A stretch of 64,000 nt of DNA from Liopterus haemorrhoidalis (Eukaryota; Arthropoda; Insecta; Coleoptera; Dytiscidae): positions 33,138,301-33,202,300 of the forward strand of contig OZ020622.1 in the NCBI GenBank assembly GCA_963971575.1, read 5' to 3'. The position numbers and the translations under genes were made by a program. Below, piece after piece: positions 28,401-39,660 of this stretch (position 1 is the stretch's first letter; each line of letters opens with the position of its first letter). Below the pieces are notes generated by a model. That model was not told the origin of the DNA. It saw nothing but the letters and a program-made list of their open reading frames with translations, and did no database searches.

Positions 28401-29198
28401 TGTGGAGATGGTCGTGTTCGTAATGAGTAGAAGTGGAAAGGTTGTACGGGCACCGGACTATCTACAGCTGACCAGTTGCGGAATGGTTTATTCCTTCATC
28501 AGAGCTGCTACATAAAGGAAACTCAGAATACAGTATAAGTGTATATTGTATATGAATAAATAAATATAAATATAAGTATAAGTATATTATTGTAAGACAT
28601 ACCTGAGATAATAGTAAGTGTTATGGTGAGATAGATAAAAACGGGTCATGATATAAAAAACAATGTGTTAAAATATAAATAAATAAATAAATAATGTAAA
28701 ACGAAGTCAGAGATTAAAATAAATAATACAACAAATTAAAAAAAAAATTAAATAATAAATATATAAAATATGTGAACACAGGTGTGTCGTCATACGATAA
28801 GATGGATAATGATGATATGTTGAGAAAATCACAGATTTGTAAGACTCCTGTAAAATCCTGATATAGGGGTAAGCATGGGGTCGATGACCTGAAACCGCGG
28901 ATTTTTGAAAGGAATAATGTGTAAAGAAGAGGTGCCATCTATTGAGAGAGAGTGTGGTTGTGGAAAAAGAGAGGAAGGGGTATGTGGCGTCATCTGCTGG
29001 GAAGGGTTTGTATTGGGTGATGAAATGCGTTGTTGTCCCACTAGAGCTAACCACGTTAATATTCAGACGCTAAAGGAAGTGGCGTCCTGGCATTCTAAAC
29101 AAAGTCTTGTATATGTGACAGCATGACAAAACTAGGGTCTCGAAGTCAGAGTAAATACAAACATGGGCAGCAAACTAGTGAGGTACGTCCTTAAGATG
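28401..29198. other. Unassigned stretch with (AAAT)n run
   Basis: AAATAAATAAATAAAT at about 28676-28694; a 73-codon plus-strand frame at 28905-29126 has no recognisable motif. AGGTGCCATCTATTGAGAG and TGGCGTCATCTGCTGGG resemble short motifs common in insect UTR repeats. Confidence 0.3.
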
Positions 29199-29441
29199 TT
29201 ACATATACTTGCAGAAAACAGTGTACATTTTGTTAAGTTTTTCTGTGTCTGTGAGAAAGTTGACAGTGTCATGTTTTTGTATATGTAACATCTCACGATC
29301 GATCCACTGATAAACAGTACTTTTGGATTCTGCAGACTCACCAAATACTCTTTGCAGACGCTGAATAATTTCTGATGTTTTCACACCTTCTTTCCACAAA
29401 AAGAAAATTATTGCTGTTTGAGATTTTGCTGCGTCTTCCAT
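29199..29441 (-). pseudogene. mariner transposase N-terminal fragment
   Basis: Minus strand: AKSQTAIIFFLWKEGVKTSE, then RLQRVFGESAESKSTVYQWI. F-x-x-x-x-G-x-x-x-x-E-I followed by Y-G/F-G-x-x-x-x-S-x-x-T-V-x-x-W is the first helix-turn-helix of mariner transposases. The start codon at 29441 fits the family. The frame degrades after about 50 residues and no catalytic domain is present. ATTGCCTATAAGTTCTGCG at 29562-29580 may be terminal sequence. Confidence 0.65.
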
Positions 29442-29629
29442 GGTTACAAAAACAGTGCTATGAAAACGCGTCTATATCAGTCGAACACCTAAATCAGACT
29501 GAAACAATATTGCACTAGATAGATGCATAAACATGTCAAGACTTGTCTGGCACCAATAACATTGCCTATAAGTTCTGCGTAATTTAATTATAGCACAATT
29601 CCCAGAATTTAGGAAACATCCCTCGTAAT

Positions 29630-31130
29630 AATAATAAATTTTATTTGCCATATTTTTTTTACATATAAATAGAGTAACATAGGTAAGTATAATGTAACAT
29701 TGGAAAATAATAACTGATTCACGGAAATGCAGTGCATTTGTGTGTGAATCTCTTTTAGCAGGTTTCTATATCACATTTGATTTATCACAGTATTTACATA
29801 ATTCTTCTAACAGTGCTTTAGAAACAAAGTAAAGACACATTTGTGAAGCAATTTGAATGAAAGTTTATGATTTAGATTTTAGGTTTTACAGTACAGAGCC
29901 ATTGATGAATTTTTCTTTTTAGTTCCTTAAAATAAATAATATCTCTAAAATCTGTCGGCAAGCTATTATAGATTTTAGCGCCAATATAGTCGAAGCAGCG
30001 TTTTCCAATAGTCGTCCGTCTGATCGACACCTCAACTTCTTTATTTTTACTCGCTCTAGTATGACGGTCATATTGTATTGGGCAGAGCTTGTTGAATTTT
30101 ATCAGATGTAGAAAGACAGCTTTGTAATGTTGACTTCTGGTATTTATCAGCTTCTCTTCTTGAAAAAGGTGGCTAGAAAGATATGTTGAATTTTGCTTCA
30201 GAATTTTCTTTAATAATTTTCTGTGGTGAACTTTTACCGAGTGGAAAACATAGCTATTTATTTTTGGGCAGGTGCAATTTGTTTTATCACAGCGTGCTGA
30301 ATGGATCTTTAATTCTGGTAACTTCGGTATGCTGTCCGTGTAGCATCCATACGGTAGATATTTTGTTTTCTGGAGGTTAACGGTTAGTTATTTTCGAACC
30401 AGTTTAGTATCATCTGTAGGTCTTGATTTATTATTTCCATCAATGTTTTCCAATCTTTCGATTTGTAGAAAATACAAGTATCATCTGCATAGCTGGTTAT
30501 TTTACCTTTGCATGGTAGATTCATGATGTTATTTGTATAGAGGATAAAAAGAAGTGGTCCCAGTATCGTTCCCTGCGGGACAGCAACATTGATATTTTCA
30601 GGCATACTGAAAAATACGCCAATTTTGTTTTTTTGTGTTCGTCCGGTGAGAAAAGACTTAATTATGTTGTTGACTTTGCCTCTGAAACCCATTTTGTTTA
30701 ATTTCTGCAACAGTATCTCGTGACTGAGTGTATCGAACGCTTTGCTCAAGTCTATGAATATTGAAATCGAAGGTGTATCTTGATCAAGATCTTGGTATGC
30801 GGAACTTAAGACTTGAGCTATGGCATTTTCTGTTGCGAGGTTTTGTCTAAAACCAAACTGGTTGTCTGACAGTATCATATGCTTGTCAATGAATTTGCAC
30901 ATTGTGTTTTTTAAACAAGTTTCAAATATTTTTGACATGTAGGATGTTAGAGATATTGGCCTATAGTTACTCATTACTGTCTTGTCACCTTGTTTGTGAA
31001 TGGGCACCACTGAAGCATTTTTAAATGATGCAGGACATATTTCGAATTCATAGATAAGGTTTATCAGATGTGTTATTGGTTTTGAAATTCGGTTTACTAT
31101 TTCTTTTAATGTTTTCTCTTTGTTTAGGAT
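29630..31130 (-). mobile_element. CR1/Jockey-superfamily LINE, 5'-truncated
   Basis: Minus-strand RT (31130-30384) is followed by a C-terminal domain in other frames (for example IIYFKELKRKIHQWLCTVKP near 29940) and a 3' end of ATT repeats (29626-29640 on the plus strand as AATAATAAT). The left end is therefore the natural 3' end. The right side is cut by the Harbinger element. Confidence 0.7.
30384..31010 (-). pseudogene. LINE reverse transcriptase fragment
   Basis: A 208-codon open frame with VPIHKQGDKTVMSNYRPISL (motif 1-2), NQFGFRQNLATENAI, SISIFIDLSKAFDTL (motif A), VAVPQGTILGPLLFILYTNN (motif B) and TSYADDTCIFYKS (motif C, YADD). Upstream codons to 31130 continue the fingers domain (IVNRISKPITHLINLIYEF). 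The stop at 30384 is followed by more family-like sequence in another frame, so the protein was truncated by mutation. The clade is CR1/Jockey-like; it differs from the other LINEs of the window. Confidence 0.8.
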
Positions 31131-31328
31131 TAATTAATGGCGGTATTCTGAAGTTTCCATCGTAACACCCGTGAACTTAACACCAATGAAAATAACACTG
31201 CTCTATTAAATCAGATTTAACATCGCTGAAAAAAATCAGTATTCTGAACAACCCGATGTAAAATCAAATGTTACAATTGTTTCCGGTGTAGAATTAACAC
31301 TGGGGCTAACTTCACGTTCGTTTTGACA

Positions 31329-31673
31329 GCTCAAGGCCATGTGTTTTGTTTCGTCAGAGTAATGTCGGTCAGGTGTTATCTTGACTGACTCGTTGTGCGC
31401 TCTGAACAGTATCCAAGATCCAGATCCAGTGCATCCTCTTGTACTAAAGATCCGGTTGCTACTCCACAATCTGAATGCTCAGAAGGTGAGGGTAGAGCTG
31501 TTTTGGATACCGGGACATGTTGGTATTAAAGACAACGAAGCGGCAGATGCAGCTGCAAAAGCCGCCTCCCACAGACCTATGATTGATGTGAGTTTAATTT
31601 TTTCAGATGACGCAAAGAGTCATCTGAAACATCTGGTTTTAGAAATGTGGCAACATGAGTGGAGCCGTACACC
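31329..31673 (+). pseudogene. Captured I-clade ORF2 segment (RNase H) inside Harbinger
   Basis: The 345 bp are close to 24798-25140 of the I-clade ORF2, covering LTDSLCALNSI, WIPGHVGIKDNEAADAAAKA and the following HLKHLVLEMWQHEWSRTP. The frame is open except for a TAA near its start. There is no 3' UTR, TAAC tail or target duplication, so it did not arrive by normal retrotransposition. It replaces the expected place of the first Myb exon, which suggests capture by gap repair or recombination. Confidence 0.8.
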
Positions 31674-31897
31674 GAAAATAACATATAAATACCAAAGAGA
31701 ATAACATATAAGTGTAATATGGAGTACCGTGCAACCTCACAAAAATTCAGTTGTAATTCAACTTTGTCAATAAATAGAAAATTTTTATTCAAATTTTGAC
31801 ATTTATGATTAAGCAAAATTTTTTAAAAGAACCTTAATATTTATATGTAGTGCAAATATTGCATGTAGGTACTACAAATGCTTTAATCACTTTTCAG

Positions 31898-32459
31898 AGA
31901 TTCAAAGACTGGAAGAACGCGACCCGGGCTAAATAGAGGAAATTAACAAGTAGCAAAACAGCAACAGGCGGAGGTCCACAAATTTCACTGCAGATGTCCA
32001 GTTTCGAAGAAAGAGGTCTATCTGTGTGGGGGAAATCAACCGTTGCTGGGATCAACCGTTGCAGGTGTTACGGCAACTAGTGTACCACAACCCAGCACTT
32101 CAAATTATATCCAAATTTGCAGTGACTCTAATGAGATGGACGACACGCACATCATGATTATAGATGATAAGGAGAATGTAGAGAAAATTCCGGAACCAGT
32201 TATAATAGTTGAAAATATAATGAAGGCTAATGGGCCAAAGCGAATGAGGGAAAAGCGACCACAGTTGAAGCCACTACACCAAATAAGTGGGCGAATAATG
32301 AACTCTCTGGATAAGAGTTTGGAAGCGAGTTCCAGTATTTCAGTAGCCATAAAGGAATTAACAGCTTTACAAAAAAAGAGATTGATTTTTGATATAAAAA
32401 AATATAAGTTTGAAAACCCCTGTTTCATGCTAGACGAAGAAGATTTTCTAAAAGATTAA
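31898..32459 (+). pseudogene. Myb/SANT-like protein of Harbinger, exon 2
   Basis: After a TTTTTCAG acceptor (ends about 31897) the frame encodes RFKDWKNATRAK, a stop, a linker, and from 32043 a 138-codon open frame with an acidic part (DSNEMDDTHIMIIDDKENVE), a basic part (KANGPKRMREKRPQLKPL) and a helical C-terminus (ISVAIKELTALQKKRLIFDI, ending DEEDFLKD). This is the second protein of PIF/Harbinger elements, which brings the transposase to the nucleus and to DNA. Exon 1 is missing, replaced by the LINE segment. Paralogous exons occur at 7262-7930. Confidence 0.65.
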
Positions 32460-32779
32460 TAGTCATTTTTTACATTTATGTTGTGTGGGTATATTTTATA
32501 TTTATAATTTTAGGTTCGTTTCAATAAATACATTTTATATGATACAATTTTTATTTATTTTCCTTTCCAAAAATCCTACATTAATTTAATTTACATAATA
32601 ATTAAAATAATAAAAGGTAGTTAATCCAAAATGATCCATTTCGGTATGTTTCAAAAAAATATGTGAAGCGTAATATAAGAATAGTTACGTTTAACAATTT
32701 TATATCAGTAATCAAGTTTACTTAAGCCAAGGATAAAAGAAAAAATACGTAGAACATCAAATTAAATTATTATTTACAT

Positions 32780-33355
32780 AATTTCTTCGGGTTCTTCTGC
32801 CTCCTTCTAACAAACCATTTTCCACATTTATCTTTCCTGAAACATATTTAAAATATTATAGATAAATCAAATTAAAAAATAAGTCAATAGAACAAAATCC
32901 TACCAATATCGTCATTGTTTTGTGCCACCTCATAATCAATGTCAGCATCATCAAGTGGTATTCTGCGGTTAATAGCCATGTTGTGTAAAATACAACACGC
33001 ATTAATGATGATTCCAGCTTTATGTTACTTATAACGTAGTACACGTTCTTTTGACAGACATCGAAATCTTGCTTTTAAAATGCCGTTAGTTCTTTCTATT
33101 ACATTTCTTGCAGTCCTTAACCGCGTGTTATATTCTTCCTCTGGTGTGCCTTCATTGATATTGGCGAATGGTGTAAGTAACCAAGGTTCTAATGGGTACA
33201 CACTGTCACCTGATACAAAAATAAATAAATTATTTAGTTTTCAATATAAAATTAATTGTACTGCAATGTATTGAAACTAACCTATTAAATATGAATTTTT
33301 GTCACCATTTTCATATTCATTACGTAAATGATTTTTTATGCCGCTCATCAGTAAC
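32780..33355 (-). pseudogene. PIF/Harbinger transposase, 3' exons
   Basis: Minus strand: an exon near 33355-33290, then after TTGTATCAG the exon starting [15 protein letters not shown] with [20 protein letters not shown] and, after one in-frame TAA, INACCILHNMAINRR, ending at a GTAGGA donor near 32902, then a last short exon after GTTTCAG (32835). [15 protein letters not shown] and C-x-L-H-N-M-A are the end of the DDE_4 nuclease domain (the E of the triad lies in this part). The N-terminal half is deleted. Confidence 0.75.
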
Positions 33356-33814
33356 CGCTAGCAAATAAGCGGTTAATCTAACAACTAAAATGTTAATTCA
33401 CATCGACGAACGTTAACATAGCGATGTTTCAGAATACTGTTTTTCTAACATCGTTCAATTTCGGACGATTCCGTCGATGTGCGACTTAACATCTAACTTC
33501 AGAATACCGCCATTAGACTTGTCTATACATTCGTGCGATGTCCGCTATTATTACATGCGAGTATTGTCTAAACCTAAGAATTATTGAAATGAGATCATCT
33601 TGTAATTTTGGACCGATCATTTGTATATCATTGTATGACATTCCGGAAGTTGTCTTCGCGGATGCATCAAAAACAACACGCAATTTTGTTGTGGTGCTAT
33701 CTTCACGCGTAACACCATGATGTGGCATGTAATATTTTACACATGATTTGTTTGAGTTTTCTACGTTTGTCATATGACCAGATCTTTCGTAATCTGTCAT
33801 GAATTCTATGTATC

Positions 33815-35467
33815 TGTTGCGGAACGGACTCAGCCAGGGGGTCGAACCCTGGGTGAGAAGCCACTACTACCGGCCGCGGCTAGCGTTGCGGCGAGTCTGA
33901 ACTATGCACGTCCGTTCTAGATGCCCTGAAAGATAAAACTTGATTCCCCAGGGTTTGAAAAATAATAGTCGGACAGTTTGGATTTATGGTTTTTATTAAA
34001 CAGAGAATATGTATAGAACAATAGTGACGATAGATAAATATATAAGTAACAAAACAGAGAATAATAATAATAAATGGCAATAGTGAGGAAAGGAAGAGAG
34101 AAGGAAAAAGACGGGTCTATACGTTGGTCGGCGTTCGTCGCTCGATAGTGTCGCTCGATAGTGTCGCTCGACACTATGTTCGAGGCAGCGATGAAGAGCC
34201 GAACAGCTCGAATAGGCGGCGCCGTAGTTTTCTGTTCCTCTTAGTGATTCCTGGATCGGTGTGTTGAGTTGTTGTTTTGAAGAGCAGCCTGCTTTCGGAG
34301 GGGTGGCCACCGAAGTAGGAGTGGTGACCGACAAGACCGGCGTGGTGCCCGACAAGGGTGACAGCGGCACGAGCGGGCGAGCTGTTGCCTTGAGCGGTGA
34401 TGGTGTCGGCGGTGGGAAGCAGCGGGTCCTGGGGTCGTCTACCTCGTAGAGGGCCTTCCTCTACGACTTCTCTAGGTCTTGATATGGTCTAGAGGCTTCA
34501 CAAGCCCGTAGGTTTCGTCGGTAGTTCCACGCAGCGGCGTGGAGACGGCGCGACTCGGTACCTCGCTTCTTGGGGGCCAGCGTAAACGGCTGAACTGCCG
34601 TGTGAGAGCTAGGCCTCGGTGGTGATGACGTCTGAGTCGCGGCGGCCTGTAGCAGCGCTACAGAACGGGCGACTACGGAAATCGGCGTGGACGTTGGCTT
34701 CTTGGTGCGGCGTGGGGCCGTGCGTTCGTAACAGGGGGGGTACGAACGTGACGGCTGCAGGCAAGACGGCTACGGACGTAGAACGGTGCCAACGTAGCGA
34801 TAACAGACGTAGTCGTGAAGCGAAGAGACGGTTGAAGACGTGATAAAAACGGGCGTTGACGTGAAGCGAAGATGTAGAAATATATCGTGAAGCGGCAAAA
34901 TGAGAAGAGATCGTGGATACGTATCGTCGAGGTCCGCTAAACCGTCAGCGAACGGGACACAGACACGCCGAAGGCGATCAGCGCGCTGTGTATACGTATG
35001 ACAAACAAGTACAGATAACAATCACAAGCACCGCTAAAGGGTGTCAGCGTTACTTGCAAAAGTTAGTGTAGATAAAACAAACAAAGAAATATATATGAAA
35101 CAATAATAATATGCAGCGTGCATAAATTCTTTCTTTATATTCGGTTAGACCGATAACTCCTTTTAACTCACTTGATAATTCGCTTGTATGTAGTTAGTTG
35201 TACTCTGCTAGACTGATTGCTGGATACTGCTCCATTTCTCTCGTTGTCCGAGTTTTTATACGAAGTTCGGTGTTTTACCCCCACTCCGAGCGGCTCTCCT
35301 ATTGGCCGAGTTCGGTGACGGCTTATCTCGGATCCTGCGCTCTGATTGGTTCAAATTCTGAAGCGAGGAAATACCCAGTCGTAAACACTTAAGCTGCACG
35401 TGCAGGATTTGTGACGTCACGGAAAAAAACCTTTGTGTCAGGCACGTACGCAGACTGCCTGGCGACA
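33815..35467 (-). mobile_element. Probable solo LTR, 1.65 kb, GC-rich, inside BEL/Pao pol
   Basis: Begins TGTTGCGGAACGG and ends CTGGCGACA, so it has TG...CA borders, and TATC flanks both sides (33811-33814 and 35468-35471), a 4-bp duplication. Removing it restores continuity of the BEL/Pao coding sequence. It has no retroviral coding motifs. On the minus strand it carries TATAAAAACT (35260-35251), Inr-like TCAGTC near 35215 and AATAAA at 33997-33992, as expected for U3, R and U5. Composition is far GC-richer than its host. The length is unusual for a solo LTR, and an internal non-autonomous element is an alternative. Confidence 0.65.
35211..35260 (-). promoter_or_regulatory. TATA box and Inr-like sites of the solo LTR
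   Basis: Minus-strand TATAAAAACT at 35260-35251 and insect Inr-like ATCAGTC near 35217-35211, 45 bp apart, which is longer than the usual 30 bp; GCAGTA near 35230 is a better spaced alternative start. Confidence 0.4.
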
Positions 35468-35838
35468 TATCTATGTTTTAAAATAGGTTTTTTTTTTGTA
35501 ATTTGCGTTCTAACGCGTAGAAACGCCTTTCCGCTTGTTCGTATGAGTCTCCTATCGCGGTTTCTAATTCTTTTAAAGAAACGGTTACGATGAATTGTCC
35601 GTCCTTAGTACGGCTAGTATTTTGTAAAAAATTATTTTCGCATACGGTTTCCTCCTCAGAGAAAGCCTGTTTATTTGAGCAATCTTCGATTGCCCGAAAT
35701 CGCGTCAGCACCGATTTATATATCAGTTTTGTTAGGTTTATCAAAGGATGGATCAGCTAATCTAATATTTTTCGGAATTGTTAGATTTCCTAAACCGACG
35801 GTTTTGTTTGGTATATTAACCGTTATTTCCGGTACTAT

Positions 35839-36276
35839 TTAACAAGAAATTGTTGCCTTAAACGCGTTGTGTAACGATTGAACACTAGCGTCGCATTTAT
35901 AATTTGAATTGGTAATTATTTGGTTTAAACCTTCAATTGAGGTATTAATTTTTGTTATTGGTAAGTGCAATTTATCGCATGAATCTTTGCTTATAAAACT
36001 TGATTGGGACCCGCTGTCCAAAAGATAACGAACCACATGTGAACTGTTATTTGCGTCTAAAATTTCTTTAAACGCAGTAGAGAGTAAAACCTCTTTGCTT
36101 TCCGCACTAAAAGAACTCAGAGCAGTAGCTTTTGTAACATTGCTTGTTACCGTGTTTATGGAGTCTTTGGTTCTTTCAAAATGTAAAAGCGTATTGTGCC
36201 TTTGTTTACATTTTTTACATGTACTAAACCGATATACTCTGACACTATGTCCTATTCGCAAACAGTTAGTGCACAA
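35839..36276 (-). pseudogene. BEL/Pao zinc knuckle and aspartic protease
   Basis: The 145-codon frame starts with a CCHC-type knuckle (CTNCLRIGHSV, then CKKCKQRHNTLLH) and continues to RYLLDSGSQSSFISKDS, the D-S-G active-site strand of BEL/Pao proteases (D-S-G in place of D-T-G). It sits between gag and RT in the expected order. The frame ends at 35839 with a stop before RT. It cleaved the polyprotein in the living element. Confidence 0.8.
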
Positions 36277-36295
36277 ATTTAGTTTCCTTACTTGA

Positions 36296-37353
36296 TTAAC
36301 TCTTTCGGAAGATGAAAGATCTAAAAATTTTGTACAATTTTGAATATATTTTTTTTGTACAATTTTGAATATGTTCCCCAGAACAATTCACGCATGATAT
36401 TGTTCCCGCTAAGAAACTCTTTGAACTTTCGCGAGTTTTAATACTTCTTTTCTCTGCATTTCTAGCGTCAATTGCATCGAGAAAATCAGCCCTATGCCTT
36501 AGAAATTCTTTTAAGTCTTCAAATGTAGGAAGCTCACTTTTTGACTTGTTACTTTCCCATTCTCGGGTAATTGTCTGGTCTAGTTTTTGAACAACGATGT
36601 ATATTAGGATTATGTCCCAAGTTTCAAATGTTTGGCCTAATTTTTGCAATGCACGTATGTGTTTCGTAACTTTATCTACTAAACCCCGCAATTTTGCAGC
36701 AGACTTCTTCGCTATACGTTCTATATCGAAAAGAGCCTTTAAATGAGTGTCTACAAGCAACCTTTTATTGTTATACGGCTCACAGAGTGCGTCTCACGCA
36801 ATTTCATAATTCTCGGCGGTAAAATCTAAGGATTCAATTATTTCTGTGGCTTCACCTTCTAGTGCAGCCCTTGAATAATGAAATTTTTGAATATTATTTA
36901 TGGACACTTTCCTGTGTATTAGGGTACAAATTTGGGTACTGATATAACAGGCAGTTTTACTTAATCATGGGATCGTGTACTATCACCAGAAATATTCGAC
37001 GTATTTTCTAAATTGTTTGTTGTTTTAGAATAATTATGTTTTAAAATAAGTCCAGCGAGAGATATTTTGTCATAAAAATTCTTTTCAAAAGTTTCTCGCT
37101 GTACCAATTGTTTTTCAAACTCAGAGTCATCAGCTGTTTCGACTTCTACTTGATCTTGAATTTCGTTAAATTCAACACATATTTGCGAAATACCTGCTAT
37201 ACGCTCTTCCAATTGGATAATCTCAAGCTCTGTGGCTGTGCGATTCTCAGCCTTAAGGTTTGTTTGAAAACTATCTAAGTAATTTGCAAAAAATGTAACA
37301 CGCGATTTTATCGCACCGCGTTTATTGCTTAAATGTTTTAGATTTTCAACCAT
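36296..37353 (-). pseudogene. BEL/Pao gag (DUF1759-type)
   Basis: Part one (37353-36961) is a helical N-terminus, LKHLSNKRGAIKSRVTFFAN and EERIAGISQICVEFNEIQDQ. Part two (36760-36296) has LVDTHLKALFDIERIAKKSA, LRGLVDKVTKHIRALQKLGQ and WDIILIYIVVQKLDQTITRE, then CVNCSGEH. This is the conserved DUF1759 gag core of BEL/Pao elements. About 200 bp between the parts is out of frame with one tga near 36780. The start ATG at 37351-37353 fits the family. Confidence 0.8.
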
Positions 37354-37739
37354 GCTTGCACAATTGAAGCAGTATTAAATAAATGAAAGAATTGTAGGAA
37401 AAAGGATCACCTTTTTTCCGGCGACTAAATGTCGGCTAATAACTGCCACTGCGTACAGCAATAGGTTATTTTGAAGTTGTACTTCTTGTTGTGATTGAAT
37501 CTGGATTTTCTTGAATCCTGCTTCTCGAAGGACCAAAACTATGATTGAAATGAAATTCGCACTTTCTGTATATCAATTTATATGTTTGTTTTTACACATT
37601 TTAATTGTTGCAATTAAATAAATTAAAGAACTGTGTAACACATTGTTCGACACACTTGTTGTTGTGTCTATTGCGCACTCCCTCTCGCGCATGCAGTTCT
37701 CAGTCAGCGGTCAAGAAAAGGTGGGTTTCCGGAAGTTCT
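37354..37739. other. Leader region upstream of BEL/Pao gag
   Basis: The minus strand here should be the 5' leader and LTR of the BEL/Pao copy (contains TTTTGGTCCTTCGAGAAGC at about 37548-37530), but LTR borders and a primer-binding site could not be fixed. Confidence 0.35.
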
Positions 37740-38600
37740 AAACAACTATCTTTGTTTTTTTTTAGAAATTGAACCAACAAAAATATCATCATTTTCATCA
37801 GTTTCCAAATCATTTAAATTTATGTTTTTATTTACACAAAAACTTGTAAAGTGATACATCATTTTGCATTTCAAACTCTTATGCCCGTACGAAGAACATT
37901 GTTTGAACTCGTGTTTTTTTCCCGCACTTTCTACACAGCTTTCTGTTGTCGCGCCATTTTGTTGTATTTGCGCTCTGTTGCACAGTTCTGCTCATGCTCG
38001 TTCTGGACAACGATGTCTGTGACGTTTGTTGACCTCGTCTTCTTTTGACCAAGCCTATTTCCGAAGCCTTGAGAATTTCGTTGCTGGAGCCTGTTGTGAT
38101 TGCTTGGACTCCTCACTTGAAAATTCGGCGGTGCGGCAAATTTTCACTGCTTTCTCGAGAGTTAATTTTTGATTTTGCAACATTTTTTCCCGAACTTTTG
38201 CATCTTTCATGTCACATATTAGTCTATCTCACACTAAAATGTCTTTTTGGTTACTGAATTCACAATTACTTGCCAGTGATTTTAATTTTGTAACAGACTG
38301 GTCCACACTTTCCATATTACTTTATACACGTGTGAAAAATTTATATCTCTTGAATGTCTGATTTGCTTTAGGAATGAAATAATCCTGAAATTTTTGTAAA
38401 ATTTCTGATACTTTACGATCCGAATTGTTTGGAAACATAAAAGCAGTATAAATGTCTATGCACTGCTCACCGATATAATGTAGAAGTATTGCACTCTGCA
38501 CTTTTTCCGGTTTTTTGTTCGTGTCACTAGCGATGTTATATATTTCGTAACACCGACGCCAATTTTTCATTTACCATTTAGATCCATTGGCGCCACATTC
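37740..38600 (-). pseudogene. Ty3/gypsy gag, decayed
   Basis: Minus strand: NWRRCYEIYNIASDTNKKPE then SAILLHYIGEQCIDIYTAFM (38570-38440), KFQDYFIPKANQTFKRYKFF (38390-38330), LTLEKAVKICRTAE-like sequence (about 38150) and knuckle-like CSSYGHKSLKCKMMYHFTSF (37890-37830). W-x-x-W/C-x-x-Q/Y-F-E-x-Y-x-x-A-x-x-x-x-x-K-x-x-x-x-x-A-L-L-L-x-x-x-G-E is the gag signature of K02A2.6-like gypsy elements of insects. Several stops and frame changes. Protease and RT are not seen to the left. Confidence 0.7.
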
Positions 38601-38728
38601 GCAACCCGTCATGTTGTTGCGAAACCCGACTGGCGTGCAGTCGTTTATTGAAAACTCATGGAATTTGTTACCCGACAAGTTACAACAACAATCTGCACAT
38701 ATGATATATGACAATATTATTTTTATTA

Positions 38729-39660
38729 TTATATATAGCCATCGGAAGTGGAACAGAAGTGGCAGGATGTTGTACAGAGGTGGCGAGAGTAAAGATCCTT
38801 TTGGACCCCGGCGGTGATGTCTTTGTATGTTGTTAATGTGGCTCCGATTTTCACTCGTAGGGTACGATTTTCCTGGCAGGAGTGGATGATCTTTCCGAGT
38901 TGTTGTGGTATCTTTAGTTGCATTAGTTTATAGATGAGGCCTTCGTGCCAGACCTTTTCAAATGCTTTGCTAATGCCGAGGAATAGGGCACCTGTGTGTA
39001 ATTTCTAGTTCGAGCTGTAGGCAGCGTGTTCAATTACTCTCAGTAGTTAGTGGCGGGTACTGTGATTGGTTCTGAAGCCATGTTGTCCGTCGGGCATTGT
39101 TTTGGATTGTCTGAATGGAAACACCACGTCTGCTTGTTTCCATTTTGTTAGGAAATGGTTGAGTCGAAGAGCGGCGTTAAATATGTTTGTTAATACCACT
39201 GCGGCCTTCCGCTGTAAGTTGCGGAGAACTGTGTTCGGGATGTTGTCCGGTCCGGCTGCCTTTTTGATGTTAGCCTGTTGTAGTATTACAAGAACTTTCT
39301 TCGGCGATGTGAATTCTGGTTCGGAGTAAACTGTGGCGTTTATCTTGTCTATGTGGTGCTCGTCAGTGTCGTGACAGGTGGGCTGCATTGTAATTCTAGG
39401 CTTTTAGCGAAAGCTTCAGCTTTGTCTTCATCGCTGTTGGCCATGTCATTTTCGCCGTAGATTTTCGGGATTGTGGGTCTTTTCTTGCGGAGATTGCGGG
39501 CTAGCTTCCAGAGCGAGTTGTCCTCTGGGGTCAGCTCTGTTAGTCGTTTCTCCCACTGGGTGTTTTTATTTCCGTTAGCGCTTGTTTGACGAGTCGCGCT
39601 GTCCGGTTCATTGCATTGCGGCTGACTGGGTGTTGGTATCGCTGCCACTGTCATTTGGCT
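38729..39660 (-). pseudogene. Jockey-like LINE ORF2 fragments
   Basis: Minus strand: WEKRLTELTPEDNSLWKLAR and DEDKAEAFAKSLELQC (39550-39370), KKAAGPDNIPNTVLRNLQRK and NHFLTKWKQADVVFPFRQSK (39280-39110), DGQHGFRTNHSTRH (39095-39047), then TF-type motif-A and IGATLTTYKDITAGVQ (about 38840) where RT motif B should read GVPQG. This is the EN-RT linker and RT fingers of a Jockey-clade ORF2 with internal deletions. Not coding. Confidence 0.7.

Larger units (their letters stand above)
31137..33512. mobile_element. PIF/Harbinger element with 19-bp TIRs
   Basis: ATGGCGGTATTCTGAAGTT at 31137-31155 is the exact reverse complement of AACTTCAGAATACCGCCAT at 33495-33513. TTA stands at 31134-31136 and at 33513-33515, consistent with the TWA-type 3-bp duplication of this superfamily, overlapping the right terminus. 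Inside are a Myb/SANT gene (plus), the 3' exons of the transposase (minus) and a foreign LINE segment (31329-31673). Its left neighbour is a CR1-like LINE and its right neighbour BEL/Pao pol, so the flanks do not reconstruct one interrupted element. Confidence 0.82.
33516..35744 (-). pseudogene. BEL/Pao pol, start of reverse transcriptase (split by LTR)
   Basis: Two parts: 35744-35478 (VTVSLKELETAIGDSYEQAE, then RRFYALERKLQKK) and 33800-33516 (MTDYERSGHM, YYMPHHGVTREDSTTTKLRV, VFDASAKTTSGMSYND, IGPKLQDDLISIILRFRQYS and ADIARMYRQV). This is the typical lead-in to the BEL/Pao RT; the first catalytic Asp is in ADIARMYRQV. The two parts are separated exactly by the 33815-35467 insertion; a run of A also shifts the frame near 35490. 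RT beyond this point, RNase H and integrase are missing because the copy ends at the Harbinger TIR. Confidence 0.82.

Noticed and set aside
28905..29126. 73-codon Cys-containing plus-strand ORF
   Set aside because: No pattern of a known finger, no codon bias, surrounded by simple repeats.
31134..33515. Harbinger insertion into a single interrupted element
   Set aside because: Left flank is a CR1-like LINE and right flank is BEL/Pao pol; the two do not join into one coding sequence.
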